A program made the translations under genes and the position numbers. From Dreissena polymorpha (lineage: Eukaryota; Mollusca; Bivalvia; Myida; Dreissenidae), in NCBI RefSeq assembly GCF_020536995.1, contig NW_026273375.1:1-64000 (forward strand): a DNA stretch of 64,000 bases, read 5' to 3'. The notes under the pieces are model-generated. The model saw only the letters and a program-made list of their open reading frames with translations. It ran no database searches and had not been told where the DNA came from. Below, in pieces: positions 24,001 through 35,447 of this stretch (positions are counted from its first letter, which is position 1; each line of letters starts with the position of its first letter).

Positions 24001-27000
24001 CAAAAAATATATCAATTTAAGTTATGAATGCCCTCAAAATATTTTCTTACAGGAAAAAAGAGGACATTTATTCTGCACTTCCTCCCTATGTACTCTGTAA
24101 ATACATGTATCATGTGTTTTAATTTTTATTTGCTCAATTCTAATGGCTTGATACAAATTACAGGACAGCAGGTCTCAAATACTTATTAAAGAGTTAAGGT
24201 CCTTGTATTCAGCACTTGCTTTAATTGTTATCAGCCCTAATAGACGGTATTAATAAATTTTCTTCATTTTTATATGAGCTTTACTCTAAACAAGTATATG
24301 GAGAAGTGCAGATATATTCTACAATAATAAGATTGAGCCTCATTCTAGAAAAACTGGGCATAATGTTTGTGCGTAAAGTGTCATCTCAGATTCTGAACAG
24401 GCTTATCAGGGACGCTTTGTTGGCTTTAATGGAATTTTGCTGATAGCCTATGCAGACTACACAGGCTTATCTGGGACGACACTTTATCTACATGCATATA
24501 GCCCAGTGGGCCCAGAACAAGGCTCATATAATAAGTGAAAAAAGAACAAGGCTCATATAATACGTGACACATAAAACAAGGCTCATACAATAAGTGAAAA
24601 AAGAACAAGGCTCATATAATAAGTGAAAAAAAAAAACAAGGCTCATATAATAAGTGAAAAAAGAACAAGGCTCATATAATAAGTGAAAAAAGCCTGCTAT
24701 TATCTTTACATTCCATGACTTACCAAAACAGGTGGTGCATCTTCGTATTCATGGAACTGAGTGATACGCTGTTCCCTTGTCTCCTGTAGGGGAACAAAAC
24801 ATTGGCACAATTGGGAATTTGCAAGTGTGTGAATCTAGATTCTGATTTGAAACTTGTAAATACCAGGAAATTAATTTATAAACACAGCTAATGAAACAAA
24901 CTATTACACTTGTGAACAGCAGTGCGCAGGACAAACCACCTTTGACAAACAAATGTGGTTTTGGGGTCAAGCAAAAACTGCGTTAAATTCACAGAGATTT
25001 ATCTACAGTGAAACCATTTATTTTCGTCAGCACAAAATTGTGTTATTTAAAAAAACAAAAACCTTTTTGCCTGCATTTAAATTAACCAATTTCTGATTTT
25101 GAAAAAAATAATGTGTCCGTGAATGTCTGATTTGTTTGTAAAACATTTCCCACAAATTGTGGGAAAAGGGGAGAGGACTCTTGGGAGTCACTTGCAGGAG
25201 TTGGGGCCTGTTTGTAACATGCCAATTAACTAGTATTTTGTTAACAGGTGATAGTAATGGACCCTTATTAATGTATGCCACTGACAAGTTCGTTGTTAAG
25301 CAGATTAGTGGGACTGAATAACTGTTAACAAGTGTTTGAAACAACGAAGCCGATTGCCAATTGGTCTTATTCAATCACACATTGTCATCTTTTAATTTCA
25401 TTAATTGTCTTTGATCTGGATCTGCTGTGTGATGGTTGCATAATGTGCAACACCCCTGAAAAACACAATACATGTACACACAATGGGTAATAAAGTTTTT
25501 AACAATTAGGGCTAATCATCACTATTCTATCTAAACAAAGTCAAGGCATTTGATAAAGATTTACTACCTTCCCGTATTACAGCAATGGATTTATTTTACG
25601 GTAATTCAGCATTATGACGGATAATAATGGTTTCACAGTAATCTGTTTAAGTTATAACATAAACCCTGTTATCATTATCAAATGACTTATGTTTTAAAAT
25701 ACTGAGCCTGCCAGCCTGGTATGATTTTTGCAATTGTCCTGTCCCTTACGTACCCCTAACTATTGCGCCATCTTACCCCCATGTGTTTACTGTTTTGTCC
25801 CCTTTTACCCCCATGCTCTTGCTGTTTGCCCTGTCCCCTTATTATCATCTGTCTTCTTCTTAATACCCCCAAGTGTTAACTGTTTTGTCCCCTACTTACC
25901 CCCATGTGCTTGCTGCTTGTCCCCTACTTAAACCCATGTGCTTGCTGTTTGTCCCCTTCTTACCTCCATGTGTTTGCTGTTTTTTCCCATCTTACCCAAT
26001 GTGCTTTCTGTTTGTCCCCTTCTTACCCTCATGTGCTTGCTGTTTGTCCCCTACATATCCCCATGTGCGTGTTGTTTGTCCCCTACTTATCGCCATGTGC
26101 CTGTTGTTTGTCCCCTACTTACCCCCATGTGTTTACTGTTTTGTCCCCTACTTACCCCCATGTGCTTGCTGTTGGGGTCCGGGTCCTGGTAGTGAGGGTT
26201 GATGTTGAAGGACACAAGCCCCAGGGCCTGGAAAGAGGGTGGGAACACGATGGGCATGTCGTTGGTGGTGTTGATGCTCACTGTGGCCACGTTTGTCCCA
26301 GCGCTGGAGCCAATGTAAGGGACACCTTCCTCCAAGACACGCTGTCTGATGATTTCTATGACCTTCTCATCATACAGAGTTTTCAGCAGTCGAAAGGTGT
26401 TACCTCCTCCTGAAAGTTAATCAACTCATATTTCCTGATATGAACTGTTTGCACTATGGCTGCTTTAAAAAATACCAGCCAGACTGTGTTTTTGTTTTTG
26501 GTCCTCTGTTGGAGGGCAATTTTGCATTTTGTTAAAATTTGCAAATACAAATTAATTAACTACGAAATTAATGTGTTTTTTTTTTCGATCAATTATTACT
26601 ACATGTATTTATAATGCATGGTTTAAATGGTCTGTTCCTCTTTTTTCATGTTTTGTTGATTGAACAAAATAGAATATACGTGAAACTGATAGATGGTCCC
26701 TTGCTTCACAAAGTCAAGCTAAAAAGCCACATGATTCAATCTGCATATCAAAAAGTTATCAAAGCATCCTGACAACTTTTATTAATTATTCTTTTGAGTT
26801 CTGAATTTTTTATTTAATGACAGCGAGAAACATTGTAAATAAATTGTAACCATAACAACAGAAACATTCTTAATTATGCGTTGGTTTATTTGAAATTTTC
26901 TATATTAATTTTTAATGATTTACTCATATTTTAAAAGTGTTGTTTATTACCGGTAACATTATATTTTAATGTCTGTAAAATTATTTTACTTTCTTCTTTT

Positions 27001-28613
27001 TTTTGAATTTCTGACTTATGGTTAAATAATTTTAAATTTGTCAATCGGTACAAAATGAGCTGAATTATTTTTTCATATCAAATATTTATTTGGCCCGGAT
27101 TGTCATGTGAACAAGTGAGTTTGAGGGTTACAAGGAAACCCTTAATTATGAATGCGCATTTCTTTTTAAGTGTTTTTAATTGTTCATATATGTAGTAAAT
27201 TCCACTTACCTATGAAAATGGCTTCTGCTTGCTTTACTGCATCAACAGCATTTGGTTTTTCGTGAATGCTTTCCAATCCATAACCTGTCAGCAGAACATG
27301 ACGTTTCATTTATCATTCGGCACAACAAAAAGGATGCAATAAAATCGAGGTGATTACGGCATCATTATGCACAAAAAAAAAACGCAGACAACTTTGCAAA
27401 ATAATAACATTTATTTTAATTTCAGGCTTAATAAGGGCGCCTTGTTGGGTAATACACAAACTAAACGTATGAAATATACCATAACGATACAAATTAGGAG
27501 TAAAATAACTTTTTCTTGCATAAAGTTCTTATTGGAATAATACAAGTATGATCAGGAAGTGGTCAAATATATATTGAACTGCTGTAAATACATATGAATG
27601 TAGAAGTAGTAGTAAAACGTTGTGAATAAAATAAAAATTAAAATAATGGAATTTAATTGGAACAATAAATTTCATTTTTTCAAGTTCATTTGAACCATCA
27701 ACAAATGTATATACGTACCCATTTCTGTGTAAGCCTTTCTGGCACTAGAGGCATAGTTGTCACGATCATGCAAGGCATATGGGATAAACAACACTGTCTT
27801 CACTTGGCTGAAATGTACACAATACAGCTTTTTATAATACCATTGATCAATCAACTTATTAATAATTTTAAATGTGTACTTTTTATCTCAGCCTGTCAAA
27901 GTCTTAGAGATGATCTGTTCGACACCATTTTTGGAATACCTTTCATATGTTGCTAAATTCATTGGAACAATATTGCCTGTAAAAAAAGAATCTCACTACT
28001 GTTCATAAAACCCTACTATCACCAACAAATAGTCAAAAAGAATCACAATTAACACTTGAGTTGGTAACAAAAGGTTTTGCATTCAATCAGAATTCCAAAC
28101 AATTGAGTAAACAATTGAACAAAAAGTTGTTACACTAGGGAAAAGTTTCATGAAAAAAGACCACTTATGATCAAAAGTTGAAAATCAACTAAAAAGGAAA
28201 CGCATATTAATTGTTTAATGTCATGTTATTAACAATACACTTTGGAATCTACAAGATCTACTGAACAGTAAATTAAAGTTGCAAAGTTTTCATTGCAGGA
28301 AATATTGGGCAAGTAGAGGTGTTTTGGATTTTGTGCTGTGTTATTATGTTCTCGAGCGATACACTATAAATCTATTAAACCTTTCCCAGCATGCTGTCTA
28401 TAGATAGGAAATCATTAACCTCTTTATAATGTCAATTTTGCACGTAGTTATATGTAATAAACAGCTGCTAAACAGAAAGTAACAAAAACTAGCTCCTTTG
28501 TTAGGCTCTAAGCCATCTTACTCTGATAAAAAATCTTTTATCGCATCTTTGCAGTGTTCTAGGTATCCACTTCCATGCAAAGTTGAGTTAGATATCAACA
28601 ACAACCGTCTCAT
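20974..28613 (-). CDS. Dipeptidase E (alpha-aspartyl dipeptidase, S51), complete
   Basis: Seven minus-strand exons: 28613-28522, 27807-27719, 27284-27210, 26409-26156, 24783-24724, 22504-22422 and 21046-20974 (TAG). All have GT/AG borders and agreeing phases, giving 241 residues. The ATG is chosen because [20 protein letters not shown] is the family N-terminus. Landmarks are [15 protein letters not shown] (about residue 33), [15 protein letters not shown] (86), [20 protein letters not shown] (119-138; nucleophile Ser121, Asp136), [15 protein letters not shown] (156-170, His158), [11 protein letters not shown], and the tail [13 protein letters not shown]. The family hydrolyses Asp-X dipeptides in the cytosol. 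The length is usual and the catalytic triad is intact. Reading on past the exon 6 donor would give a shorter tail ending at 22397. Confidence 0.93.
21909..22205 (+). repeat. Family Q dispersed repeat
   Basis: ACAAGAGCACCGCATAACGG and GTGCCACGCTCGGCT begin the copy, and GATGCGGACGGCGGACGACG is near its end. It includes a GACCTTGACCTAGTGACCC segment. A reverse copy lies at 56996-57229. It lies in the last intron of dipeptidase E. Confidence 0.75.
22505..24384. other. Dipeptidase E intron 5, degenerate repeat traces
   Basis: Between 22850 and 23450 weak repeated words occur (GTGACCTAGTTTTTGGATGC, AGATTGAGTCATA, TGAGTGGTAACAAGGTTTTTAT), pointing to an old decayed tandem repeat. I see no exon. 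Confidence 0.45.
24385..24515 (+). repeat. Family E repeat copy
   Basis: GTCATCTCAGATTCTG, AGGCTTATCAGGGACGCTTT, ACACAGGCTTATCTGGGACG and GGGCCCAGAACAAGGCTCAT mark a fairly complete copy. Its tail is the seed of the 29-bp array that follows. Confidence 0.75.
24516..24692 (+). repeat. 29-bp tandem array of family E tail
   Basis: About six units of AACAAGGCTCATATAATAAG plus TGAAAAAAG, starting from the end of the family E copy. It lies within 31 bases of dipeptidase E exon 5 on the intron side but does not include exon bases. Confidence 0.85.
25735..26155 (-). repeat. Tandem array of dipeptidase E exon 4 end plus splice donor
   Basis: On the minus strand, exon 4 ends AACAGCAAGCACATGGGG|GTAAGTAGGGG. 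About 12 units of 31-35 bp follow, each a variant of ACAGCAAGCACATGGGGGTA then AGTAGGGGACAA. Copies near 25897, 26116 and 26150 keep ATGGGG|GTAAGT exactly. The long plus-strand frames here (up to 169 residues, rich in CCLSPTYPH) are shadows of the repeat and of exon 4. Confidence 0.9.
26410..27209. other. Dipeptidase E intron 3, nothing recognised
   Basis: AT-rich intron without a supported feature. Confidence 0.5.
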
Positions 28614-29280
28614 TTTTTAACTTATGCTCGTTTCATTTAATTCTTAGCCAAAGTCCAAAGTTTACTTTTGACAACAGTTCCCGCACTTATAATTAACCGG
28701 AACTAGAATTCAGAGGTTAACTAGCACTAAATCCTATCTTAAGTTTTAATTATAACCCTAAATTATTAGTTAAAAACACGAGCAATTCTGAACATAAAAC
28801 ATGTTTTAAGTACAATTTTAAATTAATGAGCTGTAAATATATGAAAGAAAAATTATATTTGTTGAGTATTTTTCAAAATGGATTCGAATCGTACAAATTT
28901 ACGTTCACTAAACTTTGACTCAGTTATTCCCCTTGATAACTTTTCAGACGCGCCAAGTTTTGAAATGAAAATGTTGACAAATAAAATTTAACGGCAACAT
29001 GTTTTTGGTAAATTGATAGCCTACTTGTTGAGGAAGGTAATTAAACTTTGATCTTGATCATGTCTCATCACAAATTATTCGCCATTAGTGTTTGAATGAC
29101 TGATAACAATTATTATGTGGCAATATTGAATTCACAGTTATACTTTTTTGGTCCTTATTATAATAAAAGAAGTTATTGAACTTTTCTTTGTCTTAAGGTA
29201 AAAATAGTAGCATGTAGTAATCAGTACAGTATCATATACATTTTTTACACCATGTACAGTTTTTACACTGTTTCTCAAAA
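28614..29280. promoter_or_regulatory. Likely shared upstream region of dipeptidase E and TMC
   Basis: The dipeptidase E start codon (28613, -) and the first TMC coding exon (32653, +) face away from each other. Promoters of both should lie between, the dipeptidase one just right of 28613. No TATA box, CpG cluster or other element is convincing, so this is inference from gene order only. Confidence 0.25.
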
Positions 29281-29440
29281 TATCGGCTCTTCTGATTGAT
29301 TGCTAAGGTTTGTTACTATGCGCATGCTCTTTTTCTAAAAAATAGTTTCTTATTGTAAAAACAAAATCCTTGTTCATGTTTCTCTTTAATAAAAATTCTA
29401 CAAAAACTACTTATACAAAATTTGATAAACCTTCTAATAA

Positions 29441-29545
29441 CAGCGATTTTCCTCCTTCTTCATAAAGTACCGGTAAACGGCACTTTCCCAATTACGAAAA
29501 TAATACAAATTTCCCAATTGCTGTGATTAAATTTCCAATTAAAGG

Positions 29546-29580
<35 letters not shown>

Positions 29581-29834
29581 TTTTTTTTTTTTAAGCAACA
29601 GTTAGTTTCCCTTTGCAGCTCTATAGCTTGAACCTAGGTGTATATAATATTGACAGCTTGAAAACACTAGGTTGTCAATTTTAAAGTATTTGGGAGCAAA
29701 AAATAAAATACACCAATTCCCCAATTTGAGGTTTTCACGACTCGATTTTTCCCAATTTTGATGTTTTAACGACTCGATTTTTCCCAATTGGACCGGTACG
29801 GGTACTTTTCCCTATTGGACAAGGAAAATCGCTG
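29441..29834. mobile_element. 394-bp TIR element (MITE) ending CAGCGATTTTCCT
   Basis: The left end CAGCGATTTTCCT is mirrored by AGGAAAATCGCTG at the right. Inner inverted words include GTACCGGT and TTTCCCAATT. AATAA on both sides is a candidate 5-bp target duplication. Family K copy 2 gives the empty-site comparison. It contains the 29550-29592 A/T run. Confidence 0.75.
29550..29592. repeat. Long A run meeting long T run
   Basis: About 27 A followed by about 16 T, a perfect self-complementary block. The exact length may be unreliable in assembled data. Confidence 0.9.
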
Positions 29835-30080
29835 AATAACACAAACCAACACTATTATATGTTATAATATGGACCTCAAATAAACATGACCTATTTTCAA
29901 ATGAAAACTGGAAATCATGAGAAATATCGTTGTAATAGTCATCAATAAACAACAAATTTGTCAAATGAATTAAAACTACTAAAAATTGAAAAACTTTTAC
30001 TGTCCAGCACTTTTTGAGGGGTTTTCATCAAAGGCACAATATAATGAGGAGGGCCAATACTATGAGAATAAGGGATAAGC

Positions 30081-31142
30081 AGTGATAATTTTTCATGTGC
30101 GTTTTGCGTTATTTGGGCATTAAAATTACAAAAAGCACATGAGACAAAAATATCTGCGTCTAAAAAAGCGCATTGATTCTCAAAAAAGACAAAATCTGAA
30201 AGACATTTATCAATACTTAACACAGCTCGAATTTTTCCGCATTTTTTCAGAACGCAAAAGATGATTTTTACTGTAATGCCAGCTATATGTGTACTACGTT
30301 ATACTACATTATTCGTATCTGCATTTCATACTGGTTCTCTGCTTGGTGCATGAAAATAAGGTTGAATAAGATCACCGCATGCACCAACCATGCCAAAATT
30401 AGAATTTTAAGCATACAACATTAAAACGGCATGCTGCTTTATCAGACCACATTACTGCTACTCAAGCACCCCAGCTTAAATCCAACTTTGTAGCATGCAA
30501 GGAAAAAACATCCTTGCTTTGAATAATTTGAAAACCAAAAAATCTCATTATTTTTGGAAAAAGCTCATTGTTTCAGCACATGTGCACTTTAAAAACTCAT
30601 TGGTTAAAATGAAAAAATATCACTGGATAAGGCAAAAAAAAAGGTCTGTTTCTGGTCTCCTTGGAAAAAAAACAGGGTTGGTAGGTAGGGATTTTTTTTC
30701 CGGGTACTAGAATGGAAGGCTACTTAAGCTTATAATAAGAAATACATGTATATATATGCTTTTTATTGCTTGAAATGACATCTTATAAGAACCATAATGA
30801 AGGATTTTTTTGTTCTTTTAATTTTTTATTTTTTTTTGGCAACCCCAATAAAAAGTTGAGGGCCGGTGCCGTTCGGGAGACACGGTTGGGCAACAGGAAA
30901 CGGACTTTTTTTTTTTGCCTAACTTAAATGCATATTATTACAATTGGAACCAACTGTCAGTGTTTTTTTTCACCTATAGGGGAATGGTGGCGGGACCCGT
31001 CCAAAGGGGAAAAAGGCATCGTTTTTTAGGAAAAGGAGAAAATTAAAAAATTCACTCTTTTATATGTTATGATATCATGAATTATATGAATGCACATGTA
31101 TGTATGAATGTAATATTCACAGATGAATGTCTCTATCCTTTT
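30081..31142. other. Intergenic, low-complexity rich, nothing recognised
   Basis: A, T and G runs with short open frames. I see no exon, RNA gene or clear inverted-repeat element. Confidence 0.45.
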
Positions 31143-32080
31143 TATACGCCCGTCTATGACGGGACGTATTATGGTATACCCCGCGTCCGTCTGTCCGTCC
31201 GTCCGTCTGTTAATGTCGTACGCTACGTCAAATATCCTTTGACAGATTTTCTTCAAATTTTAACACAATCTTAATATTGATAAACCCTGATCTCCTTTCG
31301 TTTTTGACGGAATTCTGAATTGTCGTTCCAGAGTTATGGGACTTTGTTCGTCAAAATTTCGTGATTTCATTGAATGTCCTACTGTAGCTCAAATATCCTT
31401 CGATGGATTTTTTTCAAATTTCAACACAATCTTAATATTGATAAACCCTGATCCCCTTTCGTTTTTGACGGAATTCTGAATTGTCGTTCCAGAGTTATGG
31501 GACTTTGTTCGTCAAAATTTCGTGATTTCATTGAATGTCCTACTGTAGCTCAAATATCCTTCGATGGATTTTTTTCAAATTTCAACACAATCTTAATATT
31601 GATAAACCCTGATCCCCTTTCGTTTTTGACGGAATTCTGAATTGTCGTTCCAGAGTTATGGGACTTTGTTCGTCAAAATTTCGTGATTTCATTGAATGTC
31701 CTACTGTACCTCAAATATCCTTCGATGGATTTTTTTTTTTTTTTTTAGTATCCCTGAAAAATTGAACAAGGTGAGCTTTTTTCTATTCCGATTGTACACT
31801 ACCACTTACCCATCTACATTTCTCTTTTATTATTGGTCAAAATATCTATAACAGGTTTACTTCAACTCCATATCCTCTAAAGAAATGCATACATATACTA
31901 AAAAAAAGATATGGTATGAATGTCAAGGAGACGGCGCTCCATGCTCATGTACTTATAAAATAAACCATGTATTCAAATACAAATAAACTGAAGTAAAAAA
32001 ATGATTCAAAGGGTTATTTATTACCTTACTACTTCATTGGCGAACGACGGGCGTATCATGCGCTCATGGCGCAGCTGTTT
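31143..32080 (+). repeat. Family G repeat with near-identical 161-bp units
   Basis: The head TATACGCCCGTCTATGACGG and the tail ACGACGGGCGTATCATGCGC then GCAGCTGTTT form an inverted pair. Core units at about 31227, 31388 and 31549 (partial at 31710) carry CTCAAATATCCTTCGATGGA and CGTTCCAGAGTTATGGGACT. The second and third units are almost identical. Confidence 0.8.
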
Positions 32081-32652
32081 ATTCTTAAATATATATCAAT
32101 GATTTTTTCAACATAATAAGTTACAGACAGTTCAGCCTTCATTCAGTCTTAGTTTTCTAGCCATTTTTAGTCAAATTGGGACTTTTTAAATCGATAAAAT
32201 GGCAAATTTGAGCATTTTTTATCAATAAAATGGACCAAATTGGAATGTTTTTATCAACAAATATATTAACACAATATAGATACATCAGGCCTTTTCCTCG
32301 GGAAAAAAATGCAATTCATGTGCATGAAAAGTCCACTGATTTGGGAAAAACTAATTGAATATAACTCTTTATATAAATAATTCAAAATCATCATATGAAA
32401 TAAATTTGAGATATAATAGATAAAAAAAAACTTCTGGAGGGGATTTTTTCTAAAAAAATTGGGGAAAATATATACTCTTTCTTGAGGGGAATGGGACCGA
32501 ATATCATCCCTGAAATTGCCAAAAACACTGACTGTCAAATCACTCAGCTAAGTATTCCATGATTGACTATCCCTTCTATGCACTGGCTTGTTATATGTTC
32601 CACTTAACACAATCACAGAATATATTATATTAATTATTTTCATTGTTTGCAG

Positions 32653-32743
32653 AATGCAAAATAGAGAAGACACAGTAGAAATGTCAGATGTAGAAAGTCA
32701 CATCTCCATGGTCAGTCTCAATGGTGAAGAATGGCATGAACAG
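32653..32743 (+). CDS. TMC first coding exon
   Basis: TTTGCAG|A precedes ATG at 32654, so a 5' noncoding exon probably lies upstream. The exon codes MQNREDTVEMSDVESHISMV then SLNGEEWHEQ and ends CAG|GTATGG. If an upstream exon also codes, the protein would be longer. Confidence 0.75.
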
Positions 32744-35408
32744 GTATGGAAGACAAAGGCAACCAATTCTTGTTGTTGCATGGTTATTTATTCAAGGAAA
32801 CTTTGCCTGGCTTACAAAATATTTTATATACATTCTTAGTAATAACTCATCCTTTAACTTATACATGTACACAACAACAGGTAACTGAAAATTTCATTTA
32901 GTTCAAACTTTTAAATGCATTGCTTCAAAAATATGATGAAATCATCAACTTATAAAAAAAACTTTGTAACCACTTATTAATTTTTTTAACTTCTGTGTTA
33001 TTCTTAATGCTTTGAAGCTGAGTGTACAGGGATGGACACAAACTTTTTACAATTGGTTGCCCACACGGGCAACCATATTTAGAATTTTGGTTGCCCAGCT
33101 GAAGACTTACAGGGCCCTCAATCTATCAATATGCGGCCGAATTTCGAAAAGTATACTTTTTCCCCTTTTGGGGGGAAAAATTCCCCCTGAAATTAAAATA
33201 AAAAAAATCTTTTTTAATAAGATGTGTCTCATGATTATTATATCTCAATTCTATTTAAATTTAATCTTGTCAAACATACTAAATTATGAAAAAAGAAATG
33301 AATATAGTGCAAACATGTACAAATGTAATAATGAGAGAGTATAAGTAAAAAAATCCCCCCATAAGCAAAACGTTGCGAAAAATTCCCCCTCATGAGGGTA
33401 GCGACCCACTTCCCCTAAAATGGATTGAGGGCCCTGACTAACTAGCACAGTACCATGTACATGTCGTGTCATGTGTATCAAATACTTTCTTTAAATGTTC
33501 TGTGTATTATGCCTTATTACGAGTCTTAATTGAACCATTTCCTAGGCCTTAATGAATGTATATTATTTAAGGAATTATTGATCCACAGAAGCCAATTTTT
33601 AAATGTTTTATTGCACTGAAATCAAGCTTTTAAAAGCTAGAATGTCTATCTGTAGTATCGGCCCTCTTAATGAATACATACACATTTTGGAAGTGAACAA
33701 AAACACGCATGTGTTATATGTCATTCTATAGTTAAATGTGTATTCTTAGACATATCAACAAAAACTTCATTTAAATCGGTAAATACTGGCTAGACTTAGC
33801 TCCCTGTAGTAATTTGTTTCATGTACCAGCCCTATTGTAGTAGCGGCCCTTCAGATTGGTTGTTATATAAGATTTGTTACTATGCGCATGGGCTTGTTCG
33901 AAAAAAAGTAACTTAATGGAAAAACAAAACTCTTGCTCATGTTGTTCTTAAAATATTTTTAAATTTTATCAAAAATAAGCAGCATAAAAAACATTTGATG
34001 AAGCTACTATTAATCCATAAACAGACTAACATAATTGTGTGTTATGTATAGCATCTCCCTGGAATAAATATCGCCTACTTTTCAACAAACAACGGAAAAA
34101 TCATGAGGATGACCGTGGTAATAGTCAATTAGTCATGGATTCATAAATTACAACTTCTAAAAAATTGAAAAATATTCACTTTCCAGCACTTTTTGAAGGT
34201 TTTTTGTTAAAGGCATGATACTATGAGGAGGACTGATACTATGAGAGTAAGGGATAGTTGCGTGGCCAGACTACCAACATTTGAAACTGAGTTGCCCAGG
34301 CCAAAATCTATTGGCCCCGGACTCACTGGCAACCACTAATTTCCATCCTTTGTGTATCATAAGGGTAATTGTATGATGCCTTTTGGTAGTAATTTAAACA
34401 TAAGTGTGCGTTTATACAATTGCCATAATCAGGCATAGTCAAACATATAAACTGTTTTCTTCAAATTATCTTGTATAAGAAAGCATTTAATATGAACTTG
34501 CTGGCATTTGTTGTCAAGTTGATGTAAAGTATAAAAGGATACATCAGTAAACGTGTTAACATTTGTTTTAAGGGTGTTTTTCTATCGTCTTGTGTAAGGC
34601 TGCATTATTTTAAATGTTTGTTTTCTTCAAATTTCTTGTGTTAGGAGCCATCCAGTAAGCGTGAAAGACGGGCGTCTCTTGCAGCGTCGTTGACAAGGCT
34701 CATCATAAAAGGGGGCAATGCACCCCTTAAGAAGGCTTCAGGTATATTGTAATAATGATTATGAATGGATCATAGAAGGCTTCAGTTATGTTGTATTAAT
34801 GATTATGAATGGATCATAGAAGGCTTCAGTTATGTTGTATTAATGATTATGAATGGATCATAGAAGGCTTCAGTTATGTTGTATTAATGATTATGAATGG
34901 ATCATAGAAGGCTTCAGTTATGTTGTAATAATGATTATGAATGGATCATAGAAGGCTTCAGTTATGTTGTATTAATGATTATGAATGGATCATAGAAGGC
35001 TTCAGTTATGTTGTATTAATGATTATGAATGGATCATAGAAGGCTTCAGTTATGTTGTATTAATGATTATGAATGAGTAATTTTTAAAAGTAACAAAGAG
35101 GCCCATTAAAAGGCTTCATGTCAGTACTTGTATTGTATTTGACAAGGGTGTCAAAAAAGGTGGCAAAGCTCCCTATAAAATCAAATGCAGGTCAGTATAA
35201 TCTATGGGTTAGTCCTCGTATAAGGTGACCATGCACCTAAAATAAGAAGACTAAGTCTTCAGGTAGGCAATGTCCATGCATATGATAAATTGTGGTTATG
35301 GTTCATTAGTTTGTTCTCTTAGATTTGTTGGAATGTCTCTCCTGATAATGTCTGAGGAGTTTCATTTTTATGCCCCCGGATTGAAAGATCGGGGGTATAT
35401 TGTTTTTG

Positions 35409-35447
<39 letters not shown>

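Larger units (their letters stand above)
29281..30080. repeat. Family K repeat copy 1, split by a MITE
   Basis: GGTTTGTTACTATGCGCATG, AAAAACAAAATCCTTG, CCAGCACTTTTTGA and ACTATGAGAATAAGGGATA match 33830-34258 in the same order. The MITE at 29441-29834 interrupts copy 1 only. Confidence 0.7.

Noticed and set aside
25728-26413. Plus-strand frames of 67-169 residues rich in CCLSPTYPH
   Set aside because: They are the antisense of dipeptidase E exon 4 and of its donor-repeat array.
27939-27977. Possible dipeptidase E exon reading [11 protein letters not shown]
   Set aside because: Exon 1 (28613-28522) joins exon 2 directly in phase and supplies the whole conserved N-terminus. The candidate's phase does not fit.
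34732-35077. CRISPR-like regular array of 44-bp units
   Set aside because: Units are head-to-tail without distinct spacers and begin with the end of an exon in an animal gene, so this is a tandem repeat.
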